Shown here: one piece after another, positions 1 to 7,174 of the stretch
How positions within the stretch are numbered: position 1 is the first letter of the stretch
How the letters are laid out: every line of letters begins with the position of its first letter
DNA from: Acidobacteriota bacterium
GTDB lineage: Bacteria > Acidobacteriota > Thermoanaerobaculia > Multivoradales > JAHEKO01
Reading direction: 5' to 3'
Length of the DNA stretch: 13,787 nt
Assembly: GCA_006227875.1 (NCBI GenBank)
Contig: SBFI01000438.1
Span: 1 to 13,787 of the forward strand
The notes under the pieces: model-generated
What the model saw: only the letters and a program-made list of their open reading frames with translations
What the model was told of the DNA's origin: nothing
The model's database searches: none
Position numbers and translations under genes: made by a program

Positions 1-119
1 CCTCCGCACGGGTCGGTCCTTGGTGCGGTCGGTCCCCCTCCGTCACCACAGCTGCCGAGCACGGCGACGACTACGACCCCCGCGGTAAGAAGAATGATGG
101 TGTATCTGGATCGAAGCAT
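1..119 (-). CDS. Lipoprotein, 5' end only (cut by window edge)
   Basis: The reverse strand from an ATG at 119 reads 39 codons with no stop before the window edge. The product begins with basic residues (MLRSR), a hydrophobic run rich in I, L and V, and then the lipobox L-G-S-C with the cysteine at residue 24, followed by a Gly/Pro/Thr-rich linker. That is a classical lipoprotein signal peptide, so the mature protein should be lipid-anchored in the envelope. An in-frame stop lies at 165-167 upstream, so the start cannot be far away. No clear Shine-Dalgarno sequence precedes the ATG. It is transcribed divergently from another small lipoprotein gene at 316. The functional domain lies outside the window and cannot be named. 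Confidence 0.6.
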   Translation of the reverse strand, partial: MLRSRYTIILLTAGVVVVAVLGSCGDGGGPTAPRTDPCG

Positions 120-315
120 GGCGTCGTTCGGCGAGCCTGTTGTCCCTGGGGCAACTTCCCTCCACTAGGCGGCTCGCTGGGCCCGGTGTCATGTTTGAGC
201 GGCCGGGCGGCTCGAATCCTTCGTCGGTCGTCGCCTCGACGGTCATTTCGATCGACTGGGTGACATAATCGCCGGGCTCTCACTGAGTTGCTTTCTTGCG
301 AAAAGGAGAGACCCG

Positions 316-705
316 ATGCGTCATTTACTCTTGGTCGTGCTCATGATCGGTGTGACAGGTTGCGGAGGGTCGGAGCCTGCCGAGGAGATGCCTTCGGTCC
401 AGGAGGCGCCGGTGGCCGAGGAGACGGCGCCACCGGCTGCGGATGGGAGCCCGCAAGCGGCTTCGGAAGTCATTCAACAGGAGGTAGCAAGAATCCGGGC
501 CGAAAACGAGAAGCCCACCACTCCCCAGATCGATCCGATGATGGAGGAGCGCTGTGCCGACGTACCACAGTCGGAGATGGATCGGGTAGAAGAGATGATG
601 ACCCGGATGGACCGGGAGACCGTGATGCTCACCGGCGAGGACATGTTGGCGCTCGGCTGTTCGCGATACCAGAAGTACCTGCGGGGCGAGAGCAGCAGCT
701 ACTGA
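316..705 (+). CDS. Small predicted lipoprotein of unknown function
   Basis: This 129-residue protein has a short basic N-terminus, a hydrophobic segment and the lipobox V-T-G-C with the acceptor cysteine at residue 16, so it should be a lipoprotein. Residues 17-50 are a Glu/Pro/Ala-rich linker, and residues 51-66 look helical and charged. The C-terminal part is Met- and Glu-rich and contains two further cysteines (C80 and C115) that could form a disulfide in the periplasm. A good ribosome binding site (AGGAGA at 304-309) sits seven bases before the ATG. I recognise no family. A longer overlapping frame starting at 288 has shadow-like composition and lacks these features. The 196 bases upstream, shared with the divergent lipoprotein gene, show no promoter I would defend. 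Confidence 0.8.
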   Translation: MRHLLLVVLMIGVTGCGGSEPAEEMPSVQEAPVAEETAPPAADGSPQAASEVIQQEVARIRAENEKPTTPQIDPMMEERCADVPQSEMDRVEEMMTRMDRETVMLTGEDMLALGCSRYQKYLRGESSSY

Positions 706-776
706 TTCGGACGACTCGTAGCCACTGCCGCCCGTATGGACCGGATGCCGACGCTGAAACCGCCGGGAGTCAGCAG

Positions 777-1307
777 CTAGCGGCCCGCCAGCTCCCGATC
801 GACATAGTCCTGCCAGTCCCGGATCTCTTCGCGTACACGGGTGAGCTCGTTCTCCAACCCCACGAGCTGTCCATCCAGCTCCGAGATGCGTGCGCGCAGC
901 TGGTCGAGATCGAGCTCCATTTGAGCCACTGCCGCTTCGGCCTCGCTGTCGGTCAGTTCGAGCTCACCCGCGGCTATCCGGTCGGCCATCTCCGAGAGCT
1001 GAAGCCTGGCCCTCTCCTCCCGGTCCCGGAGCAGGCTCCGTTCGGCTTGGGCTTTCCGCACCTGCTCCTCGAGCGGGGCGACCCGTCGCTCGCTCACTTC
1101 GAGCCTTTTCAGCATCAGGTCGAGCCGTTGACCGTCGAGCTGTCCCTCGAGGGAGTCGGCTATCCGCTCCAGCGCTCTTTGGATCTGGGCGAGCTGAACG
1201 CTTATCTGGCGGGTGTCGGAACCGTCGGCTGGAATCTGGGCGACGGCGGCCACCGGCAGGCAGACGACAACGGCGACGGCAATCAGTCTCTTTGCGCATC
1301 GATGCAT
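777..1307 (-). CDS. Exported coiled-coil protein of unknown function
   Basis: The chosen ATG at 1307 gives 176 residues and is preceded eight bases away by AGGGAGGG (plus-strand 1316-1323). The frame stays open upstream to 1466, but that extension carries no signal-like sequence. Residues 1-23 form a Sec signal peptide (MHRCAKR, then a hydrophobic core, ending A-V-A before Q24). The mature protein is almost entirely charged heptad-like helix: Leu, Glu, Arg and Gln recur with coiled-coil spacing from about residue 30 to the end, with little Pro or Gly. It resembles periplasmic coiled-coil scaffold or spacer proteins in general, but I cannot assign a family. Its gene converges on the lipoprotein gene at 316-705 with 71 bases between the stops; I see no terminator hairpin there. 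Confidence 0.75.
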   Translation of the reverse strand: MHRCAKRLIAVAVVVCLPVAAVAQIPADGSDTRQISVQLAQIQRALERIADSLEGQLDGQRLDLMLKRLEVSERRVAPLEEQVRKAQAERSLLRDREERARLQLSEMADRIAAGELELTDSEAEAAVAQMELDLDQLRARISELDGQLVGLENELTRVREEIRDWQDYVDRELAGR

Positions 1308-1449
1308 CACTTGGACCCTCCCTGTTGGCTCAGGTGGAGAGTATAGAGAGCCGAGGAGACACCGCCCCACCCCTCTGGGTGGTGCGGACTTCGAGGTCGG
1401 GAGATAGGCTTTACTCCTCACGGTAGAAGTGATCCATTGGGAGGGAATC

Positions 1450-1926
1450 ATGCGCGAAAAGAGCATCGAACTTTTGAACCGGGCTTTGGCGGAGGAGCTC
1501 TCCGCCGTTCACCAGTACATGTACTTTCATTTCCACCTGGATGACCAGGGCTACTTTCCGCTGGCCGGTCTGATGAAGCAGACCTCGATCCAGGAGATGA
1601 GACACACCGAGGAGCTGGCCGAACGCATTCTCTTTCTCGGCGGCGAGGTGGAGATGGCGGTCTCCGATCCGGTGCAGAAGATCCACGACGCCAAGGGGAT
1701 GCTCGAGCGCGCCAAGGCCATGGAGGTGGCGAGCGCCGAGTTCTACAACCAGGCCGCCCAGGAGTGCGCCAAGAACGCCGATGCGGCATCGAAGAAGATC
1801 TTCGAGGAGCTGGTGGCGGACGAAGAGGGCCACGCCGACACCTTCGATCAGCAGATCACCTACATCGAGCGCTTTGGCGAGCGCTTTCTGGCCCTGCAGT
1901 CGATCCAGTCGGATACCGAAGAGTAG
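1450..1926 (+). CDS. bfr: Bacterioferritin (iron storage, ferroxidase)
   Basis: Bacterioferritin oxidises ferrous iron and stores it inside a cytoplasmic 24-subunit haem-containing shell. The start at 1450 is preceded by GGGAGG and gives 158 residues, the usual family length; an ATG at 1429 in the same frame would add seven unrelated residues. Every dinuclear ferroxidase ligand of E. coli Bfr has a counterpart at a constant offset of two: E16, E49, H52, E92, E125 and H128, plus the conserved tyrosine Y23. M50, in the motif Q-E-M-R-H, matches the haem-ligating methionine 52, so this looks like a true haem-binding Bfr and not a Dps or plain ferritin. The kinase gene follows 43 bases downstream. 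No Fur box is evident in the upstream 142 bases shared with the divergent coiled-coil gene. Confidence 0.96.
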   Translation: MREKSIELLNRALAEELSAVHQYMYFHFHLDDQGYFPLAGLMKQTSIQEMRHTEELAERILFLGGEVEMAVSDPVQKIHDAKGMLERAKAMEVASAEFYNQAAQECAKNADAASKKIFEELVADEEGHADTFDQQITYIERFGERFLALQSIQSDTEE

Positions 1927-1969
1927 GCAGAATTCCGGTCGAGTGTGATAGAAAGAGCGGCACTCGACC

Positions 1970-4117
1970 ATGGTTGGCAAGAAGCTCGCGCATTACGAAA
2001 TCCGGGAGAAGCTCGGCGAAGGGGGGATGGGTGAGGTCTATGTGGCCGAAGACACCCGTCTCGACCGCCGGGTGGCGCTCAAGGTGCTGCCCCAGGAGAT
2101 GGCCGAGGATCCCGAGCGGCTCGAGCGCTTCGAGCGCGAGGCCAAGGCCGTCGCGGCGCTTAACCACCCCAACATCGTCACCATCCATTCGGTAGAGGAG
2201 GCCGACGGCCACCACTTCATCACCATGGAGCTGGTGGAGGGCAAGACTCTGGCCGAGTCCCTGCTCAAGGGGGCCTTGTCGCTCGAAAGCTTCTTCGAGG
2301 TGGCCGCCCGCCTTGCCGATGCACTGAGTGCGGCGCACAGTCAGGGGATCACCCACCGCGATCTCAAACCGGCCAATGTCATGGTCGGCGACGATGGCCG
2401 GGTCAAGGTGCTGGATTTTGGGCTCGCCAAGCTGCGAGGGCTGGGTCCGGCCTCCGAGACCACCGAGCTGGCGACAGCCACCATGACCCAGCAGGGAATG
2501 ATCCTGGGGACCGTGCCGTACATGTCCCCCGAGCAGCTGCAGGGTAAACCGGTCGATCACCGCTCCGACATCTTCTCGCTCGGCATTGTGCTCTATGAGA
2601 TCGCGACCGGCCGGCGGCCCTTCCAGGGAGAGACCTCGGTCGATCTCATTTCGGCCATCCTCAGGGACTCACCTCGACCGGTGACTGAGATCAAGATGGA
2701 TCTGCCGGCCGACTTGGGGAGGATCGTCCGCCGCTGTCTGGAGAAGGACCCGCAGCGCCGTTACCAGTCGGTGCAAGACATCAGAACCGAGCTGGAAGAC
2801 ATTCAGTCGGATGCGGTCACCAAGACCACCGAGCAGCCGTCGATCGCCGTGCTGCCCTTTGTAGACATGAGTCCGGAAAGGGATCAGGAGTACTTCTGCG
2901 ACGGCACCGCCGAGGAGCTGATCAATTCGCTCATCAAGGCGGGTGGTCTGCGAGTGGCGTCCCGCACCTCGGCGTTCGGCTACAAGGGCAAGGATCTGAA
3001 GATCCAGGAGATGGGCAAGGAGCTCAACGTCGGCACCGTGCTCGAGGGCAGCGTGCGCAAAGCCGGCAACCGGCTTCGCATCAACGCCCAACTGGTCAAC
3101 GTGGCCGACGGCTACCAGCTCTGGGCCGAGACCTTCGACCGCGAGATGGAGGATGTCTTTGCCATCCAGGACGAGATCGCCCGCAACATCAGCCGGGCTT
3201 TGAAGGGGGTGCTGACCGATCAGGAGGAGGAATCCTCGCTGCCCAAGGTGCCCACCGCCAGTGTCAAGGCCTACGAGTTCTATCTCCGTGGTCGTCAGCT
3301 CTTCCATGGCCACAGCCGCAATTCTCTGGAGCGCGCCCGGCGGCTCTTCCAGCGGGCCTGCGAGCTCGATCCCGAGTACGGCAACGCCTGGGCCGGGGTC
3401 GCCGACTGCTGCTCGTTGATGTACATGTACTGGGATGCGACCGACGCCCAGCTCGAGCAGGCCGAGGAGGCCAGCCGCAAGGCGCTCGAGCTCGACCCCG
3501 ATGCCGCCGAGACTCACGTGGCCCGCGGTCTCGCCGTCTCCCTCAACCAGCGCTACGACGAGGCCACCCGTGAGTTCGAGCTCGCCATCCGCCAGAACGG
3601 CGAGCTCTACGAGGCCTTCTACTTCTTTGCCCGCGCCTGTGTGGCACAGGGCAAACTGGAGCGGGCGGCGGAGCTCTTCGAGCAGGCCTGCCGCATGCGT
3701 CCCGAGGACTACGTGGCGCCCGCTTTCCTCGGCGGCATCAATGATGCCCTGGGCCGAAAGAACGAGTCCGAGGCCGCCTACCGGCGTGCCCTGGATGCGG
3801 CCGAAGGACACCTCGAGCTCTTTCCTGAAGAGCCGCGGGCGCTCTACATGGGGGCGATCTCACTGGCTGCCCTGGACGAGAACGAGCGCGCCCGCGACTG
3901 GGCCGACCGGGCTCTGGTCGCCGACCCGGAAGAGCCGATCGTCCTCTACAACGTCGCCTGTACCTATGCCCGCCTCGGCGAGATCGAAAAGGCCATCGAC
4001 TGTCTAGACGAGTCGATCACCTTTGGCATGGGACAGAAGGAGTGGTTCGAGCACGACTCGGACCTCGACCCACTGCGCGAGCATCCCCGCTTCCAGGCCC
4101 TCTTGGAACGGCTGTAG
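1970..4117 (+). CDS. Ser/Thr protein kinase with TolB-like and TPR domains
   Basis: This 715-residue protein has an N-terminal Hanks-type kinase domain (about 9-275), a TolB/FlgO-like domain beginning S-I-A-V-L-P-F at 291 and running to about 412, and a C-terminal array of TPR-like helical repeats (about 430-710). The kinase looks active: glycine loop GEGGMGEVY at 16-24, lysine K38, glutamate E57 in the alphaC region, HRD at 129-131 with D131, N136, DFG at 149-151 and G-T-V-P-Y-M-S-P-E at 180-188. No membrane span is visible, so it is probably cytoplasmic, with the repeats serving as protein-binding or sensory surface. This architecture is known and expanded in Acidobacteriota and related groups; substrates are not predictable. 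No strong ribosome binding site precedes the ATG. Its stop is six bases from the stop of the convergent NmrA-like gene. Confidence 0.93.
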   Translation: MVGKKLAHYEIREKLGEGGMGEVYVAEDTRLDRRVALKVLPQEMAEDPERLERFEREAKAVAALNHPNIVTIHSVEEADGHHFITMELVEGKTLAESLLKGALSLESFFEVAARLADALSAAHSQGITHRDLKPANVMVGDDGRVKVLDFGLAKLRGLGPASETTELATATMTQQGMILGTVPYMSPEQLQGKPVDHRSDIFSLGIVLYEIATGRRPFQGETSVDLISAILRDSPRPVTEIKMDLPADLGRIVRRCLEKDPQRRYQSVQDIRTELEDIQSDAVTKTTEQPSIAVLPFVDMSPERDQEYFCDGTAEELINSLIKAGGLRVASRTSAFGYKGKDLKIQEMGKELNVGTVLEGSVRKAGNRLRINAQLVNVADGYQLWAETFDREMEDVFAIQDEIARNISRALKGVLTDQEEESSLPKVPTASVKAYEFYLRGRQLFHGHSRNSLERARRLFQRACELDPEYGNAWAGVADCCSLMYMYWDATDAQLEQAEEASRKALELDPDAAETHVARGLAVSLNQRYDEATREFELAIRQNGELYEAFYFFARACVAQGKLERAAELFEQACRMRPEDYVAPAFLGGINDALGRKNESEAAYRRALDAAEGHLELFPEEPRALYMGAISLAALDENERARDWADRALVADPEEPIVLYNVACTYARLGEIEKAIDCLDESITFGMGQKEWFEHDSDLDPLREHPRFQALLERL

Positions 4118-4123
4118 GAACCC

Positions 4124-4987
4124 TCAATCCCAACTGACAGTACCCGCCCAGGCCTCGAATCTCTGGGGCCGGACACCGAGCTCCTCGGCTACCCCCTTGA
4201 TGTCGGCGTTGTAGCCGACACGGTCGAACCACTCGAGCATGGTGGCGAAGTCGTCGCTGAACTGGCGGACATCTTCGATGGGGGTGGGCTCGAAGGCCAC
4301 CGGGTGTCCGGTCGCCTGGCTGAGAATCGCCGCCGTCTCGGGCATGGTGTGCTCATCGCCCGCCAGGTCGATCTCGCGGCCGTTGAGCTCCTCGTGCTTT
4401 TCGAAAGCCAGAGCGCCATACTTGCCGATATCGGCAGCGGCGATCATCTGCAGCCGGGTGTCGGGTTGGACACTGACGGTGAGCTTGCCCTCGTCGATGC
4501 CGGGCTTGAACCAGGGTGAGCTCAGGTTTTCCATGAAGAAGACCGGGCGGATAATGGTGTAGGAGGGGAATCCCAGCTCACGAACCCGGTTCTCGACCCG
4601 CCACTTGTTGTCGAAGTGGGGGATGCCTGTCTCCCGCTGGGCCGAGGCGACCGAGGTGTAGACGTAATGCTCGATGCCGCCGTTCTTGGCGATATCGGCA
4701 AAACGCTTGCCCTGCTCTTCCTCGCCCTCGACACCCGCCTCCCAGGTGTTCTGGACGGCAAAGGCCCCCCAGGCACCGCTGACAGCTCGCTCGAGCGAGG
4801 CCGCATCATCGAGATCACCCTGGATCACCGAGGCGCCCATCTCGGCCAGAGCACGGGCTTTTTCGCCGTCGGGGTTTCGCGTCATGGCCCGTATGCTGTG
4901 GCCCCGGCCCAACAACTCCCGCGCCACGGCACCGCCCTGCTGTCCGGTGGCGCCGGTTATCAGTATCGTGTCTTCACCCTTCTTCAT
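4124..4987 (-). CDS. NmrA-like NAD(P)-binding protein
   Basis: The 287-residue product is an atypical short-chain dehydrogenase fold of the NmrA/HSCARG type, which acts either as an NADP(H) sensor or as a quinone or aldehyde-type reductase. It shows the dinucleotide motif G-A-T-G-Q-Q-G at 12-18, R37 after the second strand (a typical contact for the NADP 2'-phosphate), and the NmrA pattern of a conserved lysine in H-F-D-N-K-W near the usual active site, followed by I-I-R-P-V-F-F-M-E-N. The classical YxxxK pair is absent, as usual for this group. GGAGG lies eight bases before the ATG (plus-strand 4996-5000). It is the downstream partner of the MarR regulator gene, 78 bases away on the same strand. 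I cannot decide between sensor and enzyme. Confidence 0.9.
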   Translation of the reverse strand: MKKGEDTILITGATGQQGGAVARELLGRGHSIRAMTRNPDGEKARALAEMGASVIQGDLDDAASLERAVSGAWGAFAVQNTWEAGVEGEEEQGKRFADIAKNGGIEHYVYTSVASAQRETGIPHFDNKWRVENRVRELGFPSYTIIRPVFFMENLSSPWFKPGIDEGKLTVSVQPDTRLQMIAAADIGKYGALAFEKHEELNGREIDLAGDEHTMPETAAILSQATGHPVAFEPTPIEDVRQFSDDFATMLEWFDRVGYNADIKGVAEELGVRPQRFEAWAGTVSWD

Positions 4988-5013
4988 TGTTGAATCCTCC
5001 GTCTGAGAGATGT

Positions 5014-5025
5014 TCGTTGTAACGA
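5014..5025. promoter_or_regulatory. Candidate MarR operator upstream of the NmrA-like gene
   Basis: The sequence TCGTT-GT-AACGA is a perfect inverted repeat with 5-base arms and a 2-base centre, 27 bases upstream of the NmrA-like start codon. A nearly matching element (9 of 10 bases, CGTT-N2-AAC core) overlaps the predicted -10 box of the regulator gene at 5554-5563. Two direct copies of ACTATTC flank this area at 5025-5031 and 5042-5048. The pairing of related sites upstream of a MarR gene and its neighbour is the usual pattern for operators of this family, but binding is inferred. Confidence 0.4.
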
Positions 5026-5065
5026 CTATTCACCCAAAAAAACTATTCGGTCCGGTCGTGGGGCA

Positions 5066-5548
5066 CTATGAAACCTCGCCCATGCCGGCCCTCGATGCAG
5101 CGAGAAGGTCCCGCAGCTCGCGCAGTTGCTTCTTTCCCAGGTGCCCCAGAATCTGTTTGGGGAATTGCTCGGCCGTCTTGTCCAGGGATTTGAGTGTTGC
5201 CAGACCGGCCTTGGCGATGTAGATCTTCACCACCCGGCGGTCGCCGAAATCCCGCTCTCTGGTCACCAGCTGGCGCTTTTCCAGCCGATCCACCAACCGG
5301 GTGACATCCGGATCGCGGTTGATCATCCGCTCGGCCACCTCGCCGCAGGTCAGACCTTCGGGGTGCGACCCCCGCAGGATCCGCAGCAGGTTGTATTGCG
5401 TCGTGCTCAGTCCGGTCTTGGACTTGAGGTATCGCGCCCAGGGCTCGCGCGCCCGCTGCGCCGTCAAACGCAGGCTGAGGTAGACCTCGGCCTCGAGCGA
5501 AGGGAAGGGCTTGGCCTGCTTGAGCTCGCGCTGGAGTTGCGAAGGCAT
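5066..5548 (-). CDS. MarR-family transcriptional regulator
   Basis: This 160-residue protein is a winged-helix repressor-type regulator. Residues about 60-115 carry the winged helix: L-T-C-G-E-V-A-E-R-M (helix 2), the recognition helix around D-P-D-V-T-R-L-V-D-R-L, and the wing motif D-F-G-D-R-R. A single cysteine, C68, lies at the start of the winged helix and could be a redox switch, although this is only a suggestion. I chose the ATG at 5548 because the N-terminus (MPSQLQRELKQAKPF) has the usual length and character for this subfamily, and because a good promoter sits just upstream. An upstream ATG at 5614 with a GAAGG ribosome binding site would add 22 residues and is the alternative. It precedes the NmrA-like gene on the same strand and probably controls it. 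Confidence 0.9.
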   Translation of the reverse strand: MPSQLQRELKQAKPFPSLEAEVYLSLRLTAQRAREPWARYLKSKTGLSTTQYNLLRILRGSHPEGLTCGEVAERMINRDPDVTRLVDRLEKRQLVTRERDFGDRRVVKIYIAKAGLATLKSLDKTAEQFPKQILGHLGKKQLRELRDLLAASRAGMGEVS

Positions 5549-5553
5549 TATAT

Positions 5554-5563
5554 GTTCCAACGA
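5554..5563. promoter_or_regulatory. Candidate autoregulatory MarR operator
   Basis: On the minus strand this reads TCGTTGGAAC, matching 9 of 10 bases of the plus-strand element TCGTTGTAAC upstream of the NmrA-like gene. It overlaps the predicted -10 box of the regulator gene and ends six bases before its start codon, so a bound dimer would block RNA polymerase. Its second half-site is imperfect (AACAT in place of AACGA). Confidence 0.35.
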
Positions 5564-5589
5564 TAAATGGTAAACCGAATATTTGTCAA
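5560..5589 (-). promoter_or_regulatory. Putative sigma-70-type promoter of the MarR gene
   Basis: On the minus strand a perfect TTGACA (plus-strand 5584-5589) is followed after 18 bases by TATCGT (5560-5565), which matches four of six consensus -10 bases. A start site about seven bases further would leave a leader of only a few bases before the ATG at 5548. That fits the lack of a Shine-Dalgarno sequence there and suggests a nearly leaderless message. Confidence 0.4.
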
Positions 5590-5665
5590 GTGAAGTTTTC
5601 GGATCGGACGGCATCGTGTAGCCTTCGGGCGTGATCGAAACTTGGCAGCTGGCTCGGGTCGAGCT

Positions 5666-6445
5666 ATGAGCAGGGTTTTTCTGGTTCACTCGAGCCCGAA
5701 AGAGGGCAAGGAGCGGGCCACGAGGCTGCGAAAGGCCTCCCACAGCGTCAAGCTCGTCACCCCCGAAGGGGGAGACAGCCTGCAAGCCCTGGTCGAGAGT
5801 CCACCCGACGCCTTCGTCATCGACCTCGGCCGCTCGCCGTCACAGGGGCGTGATCTGGCGATCTGGCTGCGCGGACGGAAGGCCACCCGCTTGGTGCCGA
5901 TCGTTTTTGTCGGCGGCGATCCCGAAAAGGTGGCAGGCGTGCGAAAGGTCCTGCCGGATGCCCTCTTCACCGAGTGGCGCCGGATCCGGAGTGCGATTCG
6001 AGATGCGATCCGCAATCCACCTGCCGACCCGGTGAGACCCGGGCTGATGGCCGGCTACTCGGGGACCCCGCTGCCCAAGAAGCTGGGTATCAAGGGGAGA
6101 TCGGTGGTGGCGCTGCTGGGTGCGCCCGACGACTTCGAGGAGACCCTGGGTGCATTGCCGGAGAAAGTTCGGCTGCGCCACCGGGCGAGCGGTCAATCTG
6201 ATCTCGTGCTGCTCTTTACCAAGAGGCAAAAGGAGCTCGAACGGCGGTTCCCGGTGGCCGTTCGCACCATGGCGGAAGGGGGCAGTCTGTGGATCGCCTG
6301 GCCAAAGCAGGCCTCCGGGGTCGCCACCGATCTCACCCAGAACAAGGTGCGGGCCTACGGCCTGGCAAACGGGCTCGTCGACTTCAAGATCTGCGCCATC
6401 GATGAGACCTGGTCGGGGCTGCGATTCGCGCGGCGCAAGAGCTGA
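5666..6445 (+). CDS. Pseudo-receiver fused to DUF3052 domain
   Basis: The 259-residue protein has two parts. Residues 1-117 fold like a response-regulator receiver by pattern: beta-strand M-S-R-V-F-L-V, then F-V-I-D-L-G with D53 at the phospho-acceptor position, and P-I-V-F-V-G-G as the fourth strand. The acidic pair after strand 1 is replaced by H8-S9, the Ser/Thr switch is Val/Gly, and no lysine follows strand 5 (A-L-F-T-E-W), so phosphorylation is doubtful. Residues 130-257 match DUF3052: Y-S-G-T-P-L-P-K-K-L-G at the start and the signature W-P-K..S-G..T-D, then G-L-V-D-F-K and D-E-T-W-S-G-L. DUF3052 proteins are usually small single-domain proteins of unknown function. The ATG at 5666 has a weak ribosome binding site; a TTG at 5642 is less likely. 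It is the first gene of a four-gene plus-strand cassette. Confidence 0.85.
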   Translation: MSRVFLVHSSPKEGKERATRLRKASHSVKLVTPEGGDSLQALVESPPDAFVIDLGRSPSQGRDLAIWLRGRKATRLVPIVFVGGDPEKVAGVRKVLPDALFTEWRRIRSAIRDAIRNPPADPVRPGLMAGYSGTPLPKKLGIKGRSVVALLGAPDDFEETLGALPEKVRLRHRASGQSDLVLLFTKRQKELERRFPVAVRTMAEGGSLWIAWPKQASGVATDLTQNKVRAYGLANGLVDFKICAIDETWSGLRFARRKS

Positions 6446-6478
6446 GCTCGCAGGAGCCCGGGGGAGGGAAGACATTCG

Positions 6479-7174
6479 ATGAAGGGAACGACCAAGACTC
6501 TGGCCGTGATGATGTTCGTACCCGTTCTGGGGTGTCGGCAAGCACCGGAGGAGCCGCCGTCCGTGGACACGCTCCGAATCTATCTTGCCCGTCACGGACA
6601 GACCGACTGGAACGCCGAGCGGCGGCTCCAGGGTCACACCGACATCGAGCTCAACGACACCGGCCGACGACAAGCGGCCGAGCTGGCCGCAAGACTGGAC
6701 GGTGTCGAGCTGGATGCTATCTACTCGAGCCAGCTGCGCCGCAGTCGCGACACCGCCCAGGTGGTCGCGGGCGGGAGGAAGGTGGTGAGCCTCGCCGAGC
6801 TCAACGAGCAGATGCTGGGCGAGTTCGAAGGTGCCTACCTCGACGGCCGCGATTCCGAGGCGGTGACCGAGTTCGAGCGTCGAAGTGCCGACCCCAACGA
6901 CACCATGGGTGGTGGGGAGTCGATCGAGCAACACTTGGCACGAGTGTCGAGCGCGCTCGAGCAGATTCGTGGTCGGCACCCGAGCGGGCGGATACTGATT
7001 GTCGGTCACGGCGGCACCAACGCCCAGATTCTGCGAGCGCTGCTCGGTCTGAGCTTCGAAGAGGCCGGAGGGATCTCCCAGGCCAACTCAGAGCTCTACC
7101 TCATCGAGCTGTCTCCCGATCGTGACACCAGACTGTGGAAGCTCATTCCACCGGAGAATCTCGATGAGCTCTGA
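6479..7174 (+). CDS. Histidine phosphatase, predicted lipoprotein
   Basis: This 231-residue protein belongs to the phosphoglycerate mutase-like histidine phosphatase branch. R38-H39-G40-Q41-T42 holds the phospho-accepting histidine, L-N-E at 108-110 supplies the likely proton donor E110, and V-G-H-G-G at 175-179 the second catalytic histidine H177; R87 and R90 fit the substrate pocket. Unusually for this family it starts with a short signal and a lipobox-like P-V-L-G-C with C19, followed by a Pro/Glu linker, so it may be anchored in the envelope and not act in cytoplasmic sugar-phosphate or cobalamin metabolism. GGGGAGGG lies about ten bases before the ATG. The gene lies 33 bases after the DUF3052 gene and overlaps the next gene by 11 bases. 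Substrate unknown. Confidence 0.9.
   Translation: MKGTTKTLAVMMFVPVLGCRQAPEEPPSVDTLRIYLARHGQTDWNAERRLQGHTDIELNDTGRRQAAELAARLDGVELDAIYSSQLRRSRDTAQVVAGGRKVVSLAELNEQMLGEFEGAYLDGRDSEAVTEFERRSADPNDTMGGGESIEQHLARVSSALEQIRGRHPSGRILIVGHGGTNAQILRALLGLSFEEAGGISQANSELYLIELSPDRDTRLWKLIPPENLDEL

Noticed and set aside
264..269. CATAAT as a -10 box for the lipoprotein gene at 316
   Set aside because: No convincing -35 hexamer lies 16-18 bases upstream.
708..776. Possible terminator between the convergent lipoprotein and coiled-coil genes
   Set aside because: No stem of useful length followed by a T run could be found on either strand.
288..1346. Plus-strand open frame of 352 codons spanning the lipoprotein and coiled-coil genes
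   Set aside because: It overlaps two genes with good ribosome binding sites and signal peptides; its own product is Arg/Gly-rich with no domain-like pattern, as expected of a GC-rich shadow frame.
2669..3811. Long antisense frame inside the kinase gene
   Set aside because: It mirrors the codon pattern of the kinase gene, whose protein has complete motifs; the antisense product has no recognisable features.
5840..7009. 389-codon antisense frame across the DUF3052 and phosphatase genes
   Set aside because: It runs opposite two clear protein families and its product shows no motif.
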